NCBI GenBank assembly: GCA_018971775.1
Contig: JAGXAB010000002.1
Span: forward strand, 67,001 to 131,000
Direction of reading: 5' to 3'
Length of the DNA: 64,000 bases
Origin: Cyanobacteria bacterium REEB67
Lineage (GTDB): Bacteria; Cyanobacteriota; Vampirovibrionia; Obscuribacterales; Obscuribacteraceae
How positions within the stretch are numbered: position 1 is the stretch's first letter; every line of letters begins with the position of its first letter. The translations under genes and the position numbers were made by a program. The notes beneath the pieces were generated by a model. The model was given only the letters and a program-made list of their open reading frames with translations. It was not told the origin of the DNA and did not search any database. Shown here one piece after another: positions 8,248 to 15,887 of the stretch.

Positions 8248-9332
8248 GCACATCGCCCAGCGATACGCAAACAACAGCCGCGCATACGTCGAAAAAACGG
8301 GCCCACTTCGACCAAGAAATGATCACTATGGCTCACGGCTCCGGCGGCAAAGCAATGAAAGATCTGATCGACGCGATCTTTCTAGATGCCTTCGACAATG
8401 AAGAGCTGGCCAAGCTGGACGACCAGGCCAGGTTTACCCTGGCGACACTGCAAGCCCACGGCGACCGCCTCGCTCTTACCACCGACTCCTATGTCGTCTT
8501 TCCGATTTTTTTCCCGGGCGGCGACATTGGCAAATTAGCCGTTGCCGGCACGGTCAACGATCTGGCCGTAGGCGGTGCAAAACCACTCTATCTCACTTGC
8601 AGCTTTATCCTGGAAGAGGGCCTGGCTGTGGCCGACCTCAGACGCATCGTCCAGTCGATCAAAGAGACTGCACTGACAGCCGGTGTGACAATCGTCACCG
8701 GCGATACCAAGGTCGTCGAGCGCGGCTCCGCCGACAAGATATTTATCAATACGGCCGGTATCGGAGTGATCGCCAGCAATATCGATCTCGGTCCGGCCAA
8801 CGCTCGACCGGGCGATGTCGTCTTGATCAACGGCACTATCGGCGACCACGGCGCAGCGATCGTACAGGCCCGCGGCGACCTTGCCATAGACAGTAACATC
8901 CAGTCTGACTGCCGGCCGCTCAATAGCTTGATCGCCGCCATGCTGCAAATCTGCCCGCATATCAGGAGCCTGCGCGACGCCACCAGAGGTGGTATCGCTA
9001 CAGTTCTGAACGAATTTGCGGCGGCGTCGAATATGTGTTTTAGAATCGACGAAACTGCCATACCGCTCAAGAGCGAAGTACGTGGTATCTGTGAAATACT
9101 CGGGCTTGATCCCTACTATCTGGCCAATGAAGGCAAGATCGTGGCTGTGGTACCAGCCGAAGAAGCCGAGGCAATACTCGCCTGTATGCGCGCCCATCCG
9201 GACGGCAAAGAGAGCGCCATCATCGGCGAAGTAATGCAAACTCCCGAAAACATGGTCGTGCTTAAAACCATTTTTGGCGGTGTAAAAGTATTGGATATGC
9301 TAGTCGGCGATCAACTGCCCCGCATCTGTTGA
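8244..9332 (+). CDS. hypE: HypE dehydratase, hydrogenase cyanide-ligand synthesis
   Basis: HypE (362 residues) dehydrates the thiocarbamate formed by HypF on its terminal Cys to a thiocyanate. The PurM/AIR-synthase fold signature MAHGSGGKAMKDLI is near residue 29, TTDSYVV and GDTKVVERG follow, and the protein ends with the diagnostic LPRIC, so the acceptor Cys is intact. The first ~28 residues are a Ser/Thr-rich extension lacking in many HypE proteins. The start at 8244 (ATGA overlap with hypD) is preferred, though the frame is open further upstream. hypA follows after 12 nt. Confidence 0.96.
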   Translation: MSTSPSDTQTTAAHTSKKRAHFDQEMITMAHGSGGKAMKDLIDAIFLDAFDNEELAKLDDQARFTLATLQAHGDRLALTTDSYVVFPIFFPGGDIGKLAVAGTVNDLAVGGAKPLYLTCSFILEEGLAVADLRRIVQSIKETALTAGVTIVTGDTKVVERGSADKIFINTAGIGVIASNIDLGPANARPGDVVLINGTIGDHGAAIVQARGDLAIDSNIQSDCRPLNSLIAAMLQICPHIRSLRDATRGGIATVLNEFAAASNMCFRIDETAIPLKSEVRGICEILGLDPYYLANEGKIVAVVPAEEAEAILACMRAHPDGKESAIIGEVMQTPENMVVLKTIFGGVKVLDMLVGDQLPRIC

Positions 9333-9344
9333 AGTGAAAAAGCC

Positions 9345-9674
9345 GTGCATGAATTGAGCATTACTCAAAATATCGTCGCGATAGTCGCTGAGCAAGCAGG
9401 AGAGCACAAAGTGCTCCGGGTCAAGCTGGAAATTGGCGAGCGCTCGGCAATCGTGCCGGACAGCATCCGATTTTGTTTTGATGTATGCTCGAAAGGAACA
9501 ATCATGGAAGGCGCCCTTCTCGAAATCGATGAAATCAAGGCAAAGGGCAGATGCAGGCATTGCCGTGCCGAATTCCCCTTGAATACACTGGCCGCGGCAT
9601 GTCCCTGCGGTTCTAGAGAAATAGAATGCATTGCCGGTGAAGAACTGAAAATCAAAGAAATGGAGACGGAATAA
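9345..9674 (+). CDS. hypA: HypA nickel metallochaperone
   Basis: HypA (109 residues) delivers Ni2+ to the hydrogenase large subunit together with the GTPase HypB. It begins MHELSITQNIV from a GTG codon, so His2, the known Ni ligand, is kept. A zinc-binding pair of Cys motifs, CRHC and CPCG, lies at ~66-90. The length is close to the family norm. The stop shares its last base with the hypB ATG (TAATG), so the two nickel chaperones are translationally coupled. Confidence 0.96.
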   Translation: MHELSITQNIVAIVAEQAGEHKVLRVKLEIGERSAIVPDSIRFCFDVCSKGTIMEGALLEIDEIKAKGRCRHCRAEFPLNTLAAACPCGSREIECIAGEELKIKEMETE

Positions 9675-10540
9675 TGTGCACTACCTGTGGTTGCTCTGAC
9701 GACGCCAATGTCACCTTGAAAAACATGCAAGCGGATGAGGAGCATGGTCATTCGCACGACCACGAACACTCGCATGAACACTCGCATGAACACGGGCACT
9801 CACACGAGCATGACCATTCCCACGAGCACGGCCATTCGCATTCGCACTCTCATGCCAGCACCGTCATCGAGACCAAATCGTCCAAGACCATTCAGCTGGA
9901 AAAAGACATCCTGGCCAAAAACGATCTTCTGGCCGAGCGCAATCGTGGATTTTTCAGTGGTCGTAAAATCATCGCGCTCAATCTGGTCAGCTCACCGGGC
10001 TCAGGTAAGACATCGCTGCTCGAGCGCACGATTGCTGATCTTAGCCAAGACCAGACGGCAAAATTTTCAATTGCCGTCATCGAAGGCGATCAGGAAACGG
10101 ACAATGACGCCCAGCGTATCAAAGCCACAGGCTGCAAGGTCATGCAAATCAATACGGGCGCAGGTTGTCATCTTGAAGCTGAAATCGTATCGCGTGCCCT
10201 CGAAGAGCTTGACCCGGAATTTAAGTCTTTGATCTTCATCGAGAATGTCGGCAACCTCGTCTGTCCGGCACTCTTTGATCTGGGCGAAGAAGCCAAAGTG
10301 GTCATTCTCTCGACCACGGAAGGCGAAGACAAGCCTCTCAAATATCCGCACATGTTTCGAGCAGCGAAGATTTTGCTGATCAATAAAATCGACCTGCTCC
10401 CCTATCTTAAATTTGACCTGCAAAAGTGCATCGATAACGCGCTCTCGGTCAATCCGGCTCTTAAGGTATTTCAGCTTTCAGCCCAGGAAGGGACCGGTAT
10501 GGATGCCTGGTATGACTGGATCAAGGCTTCGGTCAAATAG
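9674..10540 (+). CDS. hypB: HypB nickel-insertion GTPase with His-rich domain
   Basis: HypB (288 residues) is the GTPase that, with HypA, loads nickel. It shows the N-terminal CTTCGC nickel site, then a stretch at residues 24-60 in which every second residue is His (19 His, spaced by Gly, Ser, Asp or Glu), and then the G domain with SSPGSGKTS (P-loop), EGDQETDNDA, ENVGNLVCP and NKIDLLP. The His tract resembles the nickel-storing type of HypB and implies nickel buffering. It closes the operon; no clear terminator follows. Confidence 0.97.
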   Translation: MCTTCGCSDDANVTLKNMQADEEHGHSHDHEHSHEHSHEHGHSHEHDHSHEHGHSHSHSHASTVIETKSSKTIQLEKDILAKNDLLAERNRGFFSGRKIIALNLVSSPGSGKTSLLERTIADLSQDQTAKFSIAVIEGDQETDNDAQRIKATGCKVMQINTGAGCHLEAEIVSRALEELDPEFKSLIFIENVGNLVCPALFDLGEEAKVVILSTTEGEDKPLKYPHMFRAAKILLINKIDLLPYLKFDLQKCIDNALSVNPALKVFQLSAQEGTGMDAWYDWIKASVK

Positions 10541-10619
10541 CCACTCCGCCTGACCTCTCGGCGTCGCATCCAGCTAGTTTTAGCGACAGTTTTTACGAAC
10601 GTGAAATTATTGCGGCGGA

Positions 10620-10641
10620 CTTGTGACCGATTTGTGTCACG
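10620..10641 (+). promoter_or_regulatory. tandem 11-bp direct repeat, possible response-regulator box
   Basis: Two 11-bp half-sites lie head to tail, CTTGTGACCGA then TTTGTGTCACG, about 85 nt upstream of the gene at 10727. A near-identical pair occurs on the minus strand at 33726-33747. The 11-bp period is typical of sites bound by tandem OmpR/PhoB-type regulators. Function is inferred from repetition and position only. Confidence 0.35.
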
Positions 10642-10726
10642 AGAAAATCACGGCCGGCATGTAAATCTAAAAATCTGACTGATTTATTAGTTTCCCCCGA
10701 TTAAATCCCCCAGGCAGATTAAGAAC

Positions 10727-12205
10727 ATGGGCCAACATGAGCTTTCCAATGTTTCCGATGCAAACCAACCGCAGTACAAGGCGGAAGCGAGTAGCCACGT
10801 CCACGCCGATACGACTTTTTCGAGCGTAGGCGATACCTCCAGCAATCAGGCCTGGTCCAAAATGACCGGAGCGGCCGGGGGAGGAGCTGATTCGCAAGCT
10901 ATGCCCCCCGGCGGTGGAGCGGTAGACGGAGGCAAGGGCGGCGGCCACGGCATCTACTTTGGCAATCACCAGGATATTTACGGCGGCAGTGTCTCGGATT
11001 CAAATCATAGTGGCATGCTAGCTGGGGCGGACAGTGGCATGGCGAAGGGAGGCGTCGGTGCCGACGTAGGAGGCGACAGCCCAACTGGTGCTCACAGCCC
11101 CATGTCCGGCCGTGCCGACCTAGGAGGCGACAGACCCACCGCAGCGGACGCCTCTATGGCCTCGCCAAAAGATGGTTCGCAAAGCGCCTCCGACCGCGTA
11201 GCTCAATCTGGCCTGGACTCTCCTTCCAACCGACACGAGGCCACGCTCAAAAATCTGGAATCTAACCGGCAAGCCTACGATTCGAAAAGCTCCGTCCTCG
11301 ATGGCAGCAAGTTTCAAGATTTAAGCGATCAGCAGTACAACTCTCTGCCTCATAGCGAGCTGTCCCAAGTCAATTTGAATAATGCAATCAATATCGAAAA
11401 TCGCTTTGCCGATCTCGGCGACAAAGCGCCAAATTTTGCCTTGCGTGGAGGTGGCGACCCTCAGACACAAGACCTCGCTGCCGGAAAGACCCCTACATAT
11501 GATAAGTATGGCCGCCACTTTGCGATGGCACAAGGACTGCCAGCAGACCCTGCCACCAGAGTCTCCGATTTTGCCGCAAACGTCAATTATGCGCAGGGCT
11601 ACAACTATCAGGGCGGAGCACAATTGCATGCCTTCGACGCGAAAAGTCCCCAGGATTCGGTTTACCAGAAAGACAGTTACCAATATTCTCAGTCTCCCTT
11701 TTATCCAAGCAAAAACGCCGGAGAAGCGGCCCTATCGCCTACGCCGGATAGATTTCAGCACGTAGGCTCCTATAATTTTAGTGCTCTTAAACACAATCCG
11801 CCCGACGCGCCGGTCGGGAATATAACGCCAGAGCATTCAACGCAGCTTCGAAACGCCAATAATCTGAAAGCAATGGACCGGATTCTCAGTGACCACGAGA
11901 AACAAAATGTTGGCCACCTGAACAGTCGCAGTGAAGTCAACGAACAGAGACGTGCCGAGCATCCGCCCGCGCAGCAGATGGAAGCTCGCCCCGGCATCGT
12001 CGAACATCGTAACCAGGAAATAGAGAAGGCCGCTGCGGAAAAGAAACAATTTTTTGAAGATTTTGACCGTCGTCGTCTTGCCCAGATAGCCGAAAGAGAA
12101 GCAACGCAACGCGCCGCCTCCGAGCAGCAGGCAGCATCAAATCAACCGGGGCCCGAAGCCAGCACATGGTCAAAAATGAGCAATGCCCTCAAGAACTGGT
12201 GGTAA
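10727..12205 (+). CDS. unrecognised Gly/Ser-rich protein with coiled-coil tail
   Basis: A 492-residue hydrophilic protein with no signal peptide or membrane segment. The first ~150 residues are Gly-, Ser-, Asp- and Ala-rich and look disordered; they contain a 22-bp direct repeat (11058 and 11112, 54 bp apart) encoding two GADVGGDSPT/RADLGGDRPT copies. The middle (~200-370) is rich in Asn, Tyr and Gln. The last ~75 residues (RNQEIEKAAAEKKQFFEDFD and onward) are highly charged and should form a coiled coil. No family is recognised. The 186-bp gap ahead of it, holding a tandem-repeat regulatory candidate, suggests its own promoter. Confidence 0.7.
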   Translation: MGQHELSNVSDANQPQYKAEASSHVHADTTFSSVGDTSSNQAWSKMTGAAGGGADSQAMPPGGGAVDGGKGGGHGIYFGNHQDIYGGSVSDSNHSGMLAGADSGMAKGGVGADVGGDSPTGAHSPMSGRADLGGDRPTAADASMASPKDGSQSASDRVAQSGLDSPSNRHEATLKNLESNRQAYDSKSSVLDGSKFQDLSDQQYNSLPHSELSQVNLNNAINIENRFADLGDKAPNFALRGGGDPQTQDLAAGKTPTYDKYGRHFAMAQGLPADPATRVSDFAANVNYAQGYNYQGGAQLHAFDAKSPQDSVYQKDSYQYSQSPFYPSKNAGEAALSPTPDRFQHVGSYNFSALKHNPPDAPVGNITPEHSTQLRNANNLKAMDRILSDHEKQNVGHLNSRSEVNEQRRAEHPPAQQMEARPGIVEHRNQEIEKAAAEKKQFFEDFDRRRLAQIAEREATQRAASEQQAASNQPGPEASTWSKMSNALKNWW

Positions 12206-12293
12206 CTTTGATTTCCTTTGCATCAGGTATTGCCACGCATCCGAACAATGGAAAGAAGGCCTCCAGCAGAAAGAAAAAAGGTATGCTGGAGGT

Positions 12294-13022
12294 ATGAACA
12301 GCAAAGACACAAAAGACATTCCAGCGCCCTTCGTGACGCCTGCCATGACGAAGAATTTCGTTCACGACTCAAGACTTCACGGCTTTGGCACAATGCGAAT
12401 ATTGGGTTGCTTGATAATTTACCTTAGTTCGGCCTTTTTTTGGTGTGGAGAATTTACGTTAAGATCGCATTTTGCAGAGAGGCTATTGATTGTCGTTGGA
12501 TCGGCCGGGTTTGCGCTTCTCGTTCTCTTTTTAAAAATTTCGTTGATACCTTGCAAATGCGGCAAAACATCGGAACCGAGCTGGAAAAGATCCGATGATT
12601 TTCTTACTCAAAAACTTAGAGCGCGTAAAACGCGACGCTTATTATTCTTTCTTTTAGTGCCGATTTCATTGCTTCTTTTGATTCCGTTGTTGCTAATTCC
12701 TTATACAATTTTTGTAGACCGGCTTTCTGGTGAACAGCTACTCAAAGCCTATGGAATTATTTTGTCTCTCTCGGGGACATTGCTTGGATTAGCATTGGTT
12801 TTTGGTATTAGCTCGAAAAAAGTTCAAGCATATTTAGAAAATGCCCGTCTCATATCTGAAATTGATTTCGGACCAGAAGCCCTTGTAGACAAATCTCCTG
12901 AACAGCTGAATGAACTAATCGCCTGCGCTATGAGCAATGGCCACATCGCGCAAGCCGATTTGATCTCGCGCCATTTATTGAGTCGGGTAGAAGCAGTTGA
13001 CCATCTTGAAGGATCGCAGTAG
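12294..13022 (+). CDS. unrecognised A+T-rich four-helix membrane protein
   Basis: A protein of ~242 residues with four hydrophobic segments: about 33-52 (LGCLIIYLSSAFFW), 60-80 (LLIVVGSAGFALLVLFL), 116-138 (LLFFLLVPISLLLLIPLLLI) and 152-172 (GIILSLSGTLLGLALVFGI). A soluble C-terminal part of ~65 residues follows. A CKCG pair lies in the loop after helix 2. Base composition is visibly more A+T rich than the genes on both sides, which could mean recent acquisition or relaxed selection. The ATG at 12294 follows GGAGG by only 1 nt, so the start is uncertain; the frame is open to 12183. No function can be assigned. Confidence 0.6.
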   Translation: MNSKDTKDIPAPFVTPAMTKNFVHDSRLHGFGTMRILGCLIIYLSSAFFWCGEFTLRSHFAERLLIVVGSAGFALLVLFLKISLIPCKCGKTSEPSWKRSDDFLTQKLRARKTRRLLFFLLVPISLLLLIPLLLIPYTIFVDRLSGEQLLKAYGIILSLSGTLLGLALVFGISSKKVQAYLENARLISEIDFGPEALVDKSPEQLNELIACAMSNGHIAQADLISRHLLSRVEAVDHLEGSQ

Positions 13023-13101
13023 TTAAAATGCTCAATTGCCTGATCCGGCATTCCGCGAGCGCACCAAATATAGTGATAAACCAACCATTTAGCAGGCGCT
13101 A

Positions 13102-14616
13102 GTGGCACGATATCGGGGTGTTTTTACCTCAACTAATGTAAATCCATTTGCTGGACGCGCACCTCCGCGCATGCGAAAATCAGCATCGTACGCGCCAACC
13201 AGGAAACTCCAGACCGTGACCAGCTTCAAGCCGACAGTCGTAAATCCTGGTGAAACCAGCGGATTCTTCCTGAAAAAGGCGCTCGCCCCGAGCCTGACGG
13301 CACAGCAATCGGCAATAGCTCGCTGCGGCTACTCGGTGACTTTCCTGGCTGGGCTGAACAGCGGCTGGTTCGGCGCCATCTTGCCTTCCATGGCCCAGTT
13401 TCAACATCTACCCCTGGCACAAATCGGCCTTCTCGTCAGCGCTTCCAGTGCCGGTGCCCTCACTTCGCTCATAGTCAGCAGCCCGATCATCGGCAAGCTC
13501 GGCGACGTCAAAGCGACACTTCTTGCCGTCACTCTTGCCTCCGCAGGCTTTCTGGGTCTGGCCTTCTTCTCCGGTCTTTACCCATTGATTGCCTGCGCCT
13601 ACTGCGTCGGACTTGGCTTTGGCCTGAATGGCATCACAAACCACATTCTTTTTCCGCGCTACTACCCGCATAGAGTGGCGTCTTCGCTGAGCAAGCTCAA
13701 CGTCTTTTTTGGTGTCGGTGCGCTGCTCGGCCCGATGGTCGCTCTAGCACTTTTGAGCGCCCACGCACCATACCTGTTTATTTTTCTCGGTGCCGCCATT
13801 TACACGCTGGCAATAGCCCTTTATCTATGGCGGGCAAATGCCGCAACCGGTAGCCGGGCCGCTGAAATTGCCGGAGAAATGGCTGGAGAAAATGGTGGAA
13901 ACAAACCGGCGGCAGCTTTGGAAGTAAAGTCCGGTGTGGTGGACAAGGGCGCAGATACGGAAGGAACGCTTGCCATACTGAAGCACCCACTACTGATCGC
14001 CTTGACCGCCATCAATTTCCTCTACGTTGGCCTTGAATCATCGCTTGGCACGTGGATCTATACCTTTTTGCAAAGAGCAGACAGCCTGAGTGGCCAGCAA
14101 GCGGCAGCGGGCACGACACTTTTGTACGCCGGCCTCACCCTCGGCAGGCTGATCAGCACCCGCGCTTGCCTGCGCTTCAATCCCAAATACATCACCATGA
14201 CGGCTATGCTGCTTCTGACCACGGCTATCTTCAGCCTGGCCAACTGGCACGGCGGCGCCTTCGGAGCCATGGCCCTGGTCCTGCTTTCGGGACTTGGATT
14301 GGGACCGATCTTCCCGACCGTGATCGCTCAAAACGCCATCCGCTTCCCGACAGCGACCGGTTTGACGACCACGCTCGTAATCGCCTCAGGCTATGTCGGC
14401 GGCATCCTCCTGCCCTGGGCAGCGGGCAACTTGATCGCCGGCTCCGGTACAAACCCGGCCTCATTGGCCCTGGTCGCCGGCAACAGTATGTTCGCGGCCG
14501 CGGGCGTAGCGACGCTCATGCCCATCATTCTGGGCTTCACACTCTTCCCCCGGGGCTTTGCCCTACGTGGTTCCCGCCTTGACGCTGGCGCCCCCCTCAA
14601 GGATAGTAAAGACTGA
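13102..14616 (+). CDS. major facilitator superfamily transporter
   Basis: A protein of up to 504 residues with about 12 hydrophobic helices in two halves separated by a ~45-residue hydrophilic loop (rich in Gly, Ala and Glu, near residues 245-295). The MFS-type loop between helices 2 and 3 reads SSPIIGKLGDVKATLL. The substrate cannot be read from the sequence; architecture fits a sugar or drug proton symporter. The first ~60 residues are basic and hydrophilic, so the true start may be later than the GTG at 13102 (AGG 6 nt upstream), for example the ATG at 13171. It appears monocistronic. Confidence 0.85.
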   Translation: MARYRGVFTSTNVNPFAGRAPPRMRKSASYAPTRKLQTVTSFKPTVVNPGETSGFFLKKALAPSLTAQQSAIARCGYSVTFLAGLNSGWFGAILPSMAQFQHLPLAQIGLLVSASSAGALTSLIVSSPIIGKLGDVKATLLAVTLASAGFLGLAFFSGLYPLIACAYCVGLGFGLNGITNHILFPRYYPHRVASSLSKLNVFFGVGALLGPMVALALLSAHAPYLFIFLGAAIYTLAIALYLWRANAATGSRAAEIAGEMAGENGGNKPAAALEVKSGVVDKGADTEGTLAILKHPLLIALTAINFLYVGLESSLGTWIYTFLQRADSLSGQQAAAGTTLLYAGLTLGRLISTRACLRFNPKYITMTAMLLLTTAIFSLANWHGGAFGAMALVLLSGLGLGPIFPTVIAQNAIRFPTATGLTTTLVIASGYVGGILLPWAAGNLIAGSGTNPASLALVAGNSMFAAAGVATLMPIILGFTLFPRGFALRGSRLDAGAPLKDSKD

Positions 14617-14668
14617 ATGGCCGGAAAAGTTTGTCCGGTCCCGCAGATTCGGGCTTTGAGGCACAATC

Positions 14669-15721
14669 ATGTCAGGCGATCAGCCAGGTAGCAATCACGA
14701 GCAGGCACCCGCCCCCGGCGGCGTCGACTTTTTGGGCATTATCCAGCGTGGCACCACAGGCCGCCACGAGCTTCCCTCGGGGCAGCCGGAGGTAAATCAA
14801 CCCGGATACCGCCCCGGCGGCAACAACGCTGATGTCGTGCGCATCGGCACCGACGCCAGCAATACTGTCAACATCGTCAATAAGACAGTTGAGCTCAGCT
14901 TCAAAGATCCCAATTTCGACAATAAAATGATGTACGCCGCCACGCACGGCGCCGACAAGTTTAACAAAATCAAGATCGACGACTTGCCGAGCAACTATGT
15001 CGTGCACACCTGGATCGATAAAAACGGCTACTTCCTCTGGTACGATGACGGCACCAGGGGCCCCAAAGACAGGCACTATCTGCCCAACAACGCCATGAGC
15101 CTGGAAGCCAATTCGATGCATCTCGACCTCGAACGCGAGCGCATCAACGACAATCAGCAATTTGCCAAAAATAATTTTGGCGGCTTCCGCAATTTCGACC
15201 GCTCTTTTGTACCGGCCTCCGACGGCACGACCAACAGCACAAGCTATTACTGGAAAATCGCCGGCGCCACTCCCGAAGCGCTAGCCATCCAGGAACATGC
15301 CCTGCGTGAATCGGTGCGCTCATCGGCCAATCCGTACTTCAAAATCTATTTGTCCGACATCGAAGCAGCTCAGGGGCTGCAACCGCTCAGAGAGCGAGCC
15401 GCCCAGGGACTGCCCTTCAATCCAAACAACGAATATACGCGCGGCAAAATAGATGCGGCGCTTTCGCTCAGCAAGGCTGCTTTCGACCAGACGAACACGA
15501 CTCTTGGTCAGGTCGGCCAATATCCGAGCTTGAATGTCTACCTACCGCTGGCACCGCAGCGCCCCTATTGGGATTATAAGAAAGGAGCGGATGACTTCAT
15601 CGGATTTTGGGGCGGTGGCTACAACCAGTCCTACGGCCGCCAGCAAAATCTTACATCCCTGCGCGGCTTGATTATGTCCGGTGTTGTGCCGCGGGTGCAT
15701 GATTTACCCGAACAACGCTAA
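14669..15721 (+). CDS. unrecognised hydrophilic protein, 350 residues
   Basis: A soluble protein with no signal peptide, membrane span or recognised domain. The first ~55 residues are Gly/Pro/Asn-rich. Residues ~60-140 include a segment with VVHTWIDKNGYFLWYDDGT, and the C-terminal third is aromatic (YPSLNVYLPLAPQRPYWDY and FIGFWGGGYNQSYG). It resembles the 10727 protein only in composition (Asn/Gly-rich, Pro-rich start); no shared motif is seen. It starts 52 nt after the MFS gene, behind a weak CCGGA/TCCGG inverted repeat, so co-transcription is uncertain. Confidence 0.65.
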   Translation: MSGDQPGSNHEQAPAPGGVDFLGIIQRGTTGRHELPSGQPEVNQPGYRPGGNNADVVRIGTDASNTVNIVNKTVELSFKDPNFDNKMMYAATHGADKFNKIKIDDLPSNYVVHTWIDKNGYFLWYDDGTRGPKDRHYLPNNAMSLEANSMHLDLERERINDNQQFAKNNFGGFRNFDRSFVPASDGTTNSTSYYWKIAGATPEALAIQEHALRESVRSSANPYFKIYLSDIEAAQGLQPLRERAAQGLPFNPNNEYTRGKIDAALSLSKAAFDQTNTTLGQVGQYPSLNVYLPLAPQRPYWDYKKGADDFIGFWGGGYNQSYGRQQNLTSLRGLIMSGVVPRVHDLPEQR

Positions 15722-15782
15722 ACCTTCGGCTGGACATAGCTACGACAATTCATTAAATTAGTAGGCGATCCCTACCAAAGCC

Positions 15783-15808
15783 CTGACAGGTTCATTTTTT
15801 TCTGTCAG
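15783..15808. repeat. 7-bp inverted repeat in intergenic DNA
   Basis: CTGACAG at 15783 and CTGTCAG at 15802 form a perfect inverted repeat around a 12-nt T-rich spacer, 80 nt before the histidine kinase. It may be a weak terminator of the preceding gene or an operator; the T-run lies in the loop rather than after the stem. Confidence 0.3.
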
Positions 15809-15887
15809 ACTCATGTAATTGATATCATTTTGAGCCACTAGGAAACCTTTCAGGGCACCCCAGTCTAAATAGTGGTCCGGCTTTCCA

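Noticed and set aside
8535..9239. A 234-codon minus-strand open frame
   Set aside because: It is antisense to hypE, which has all its motifs in the plus-strand frame.
9743..9853. Tandem-repeat or CRISPR-like array
   Set aside because: The repeated CATGAACACTCG-like DNA is only the coding sequence of the HypB His tract; there are no spacers.
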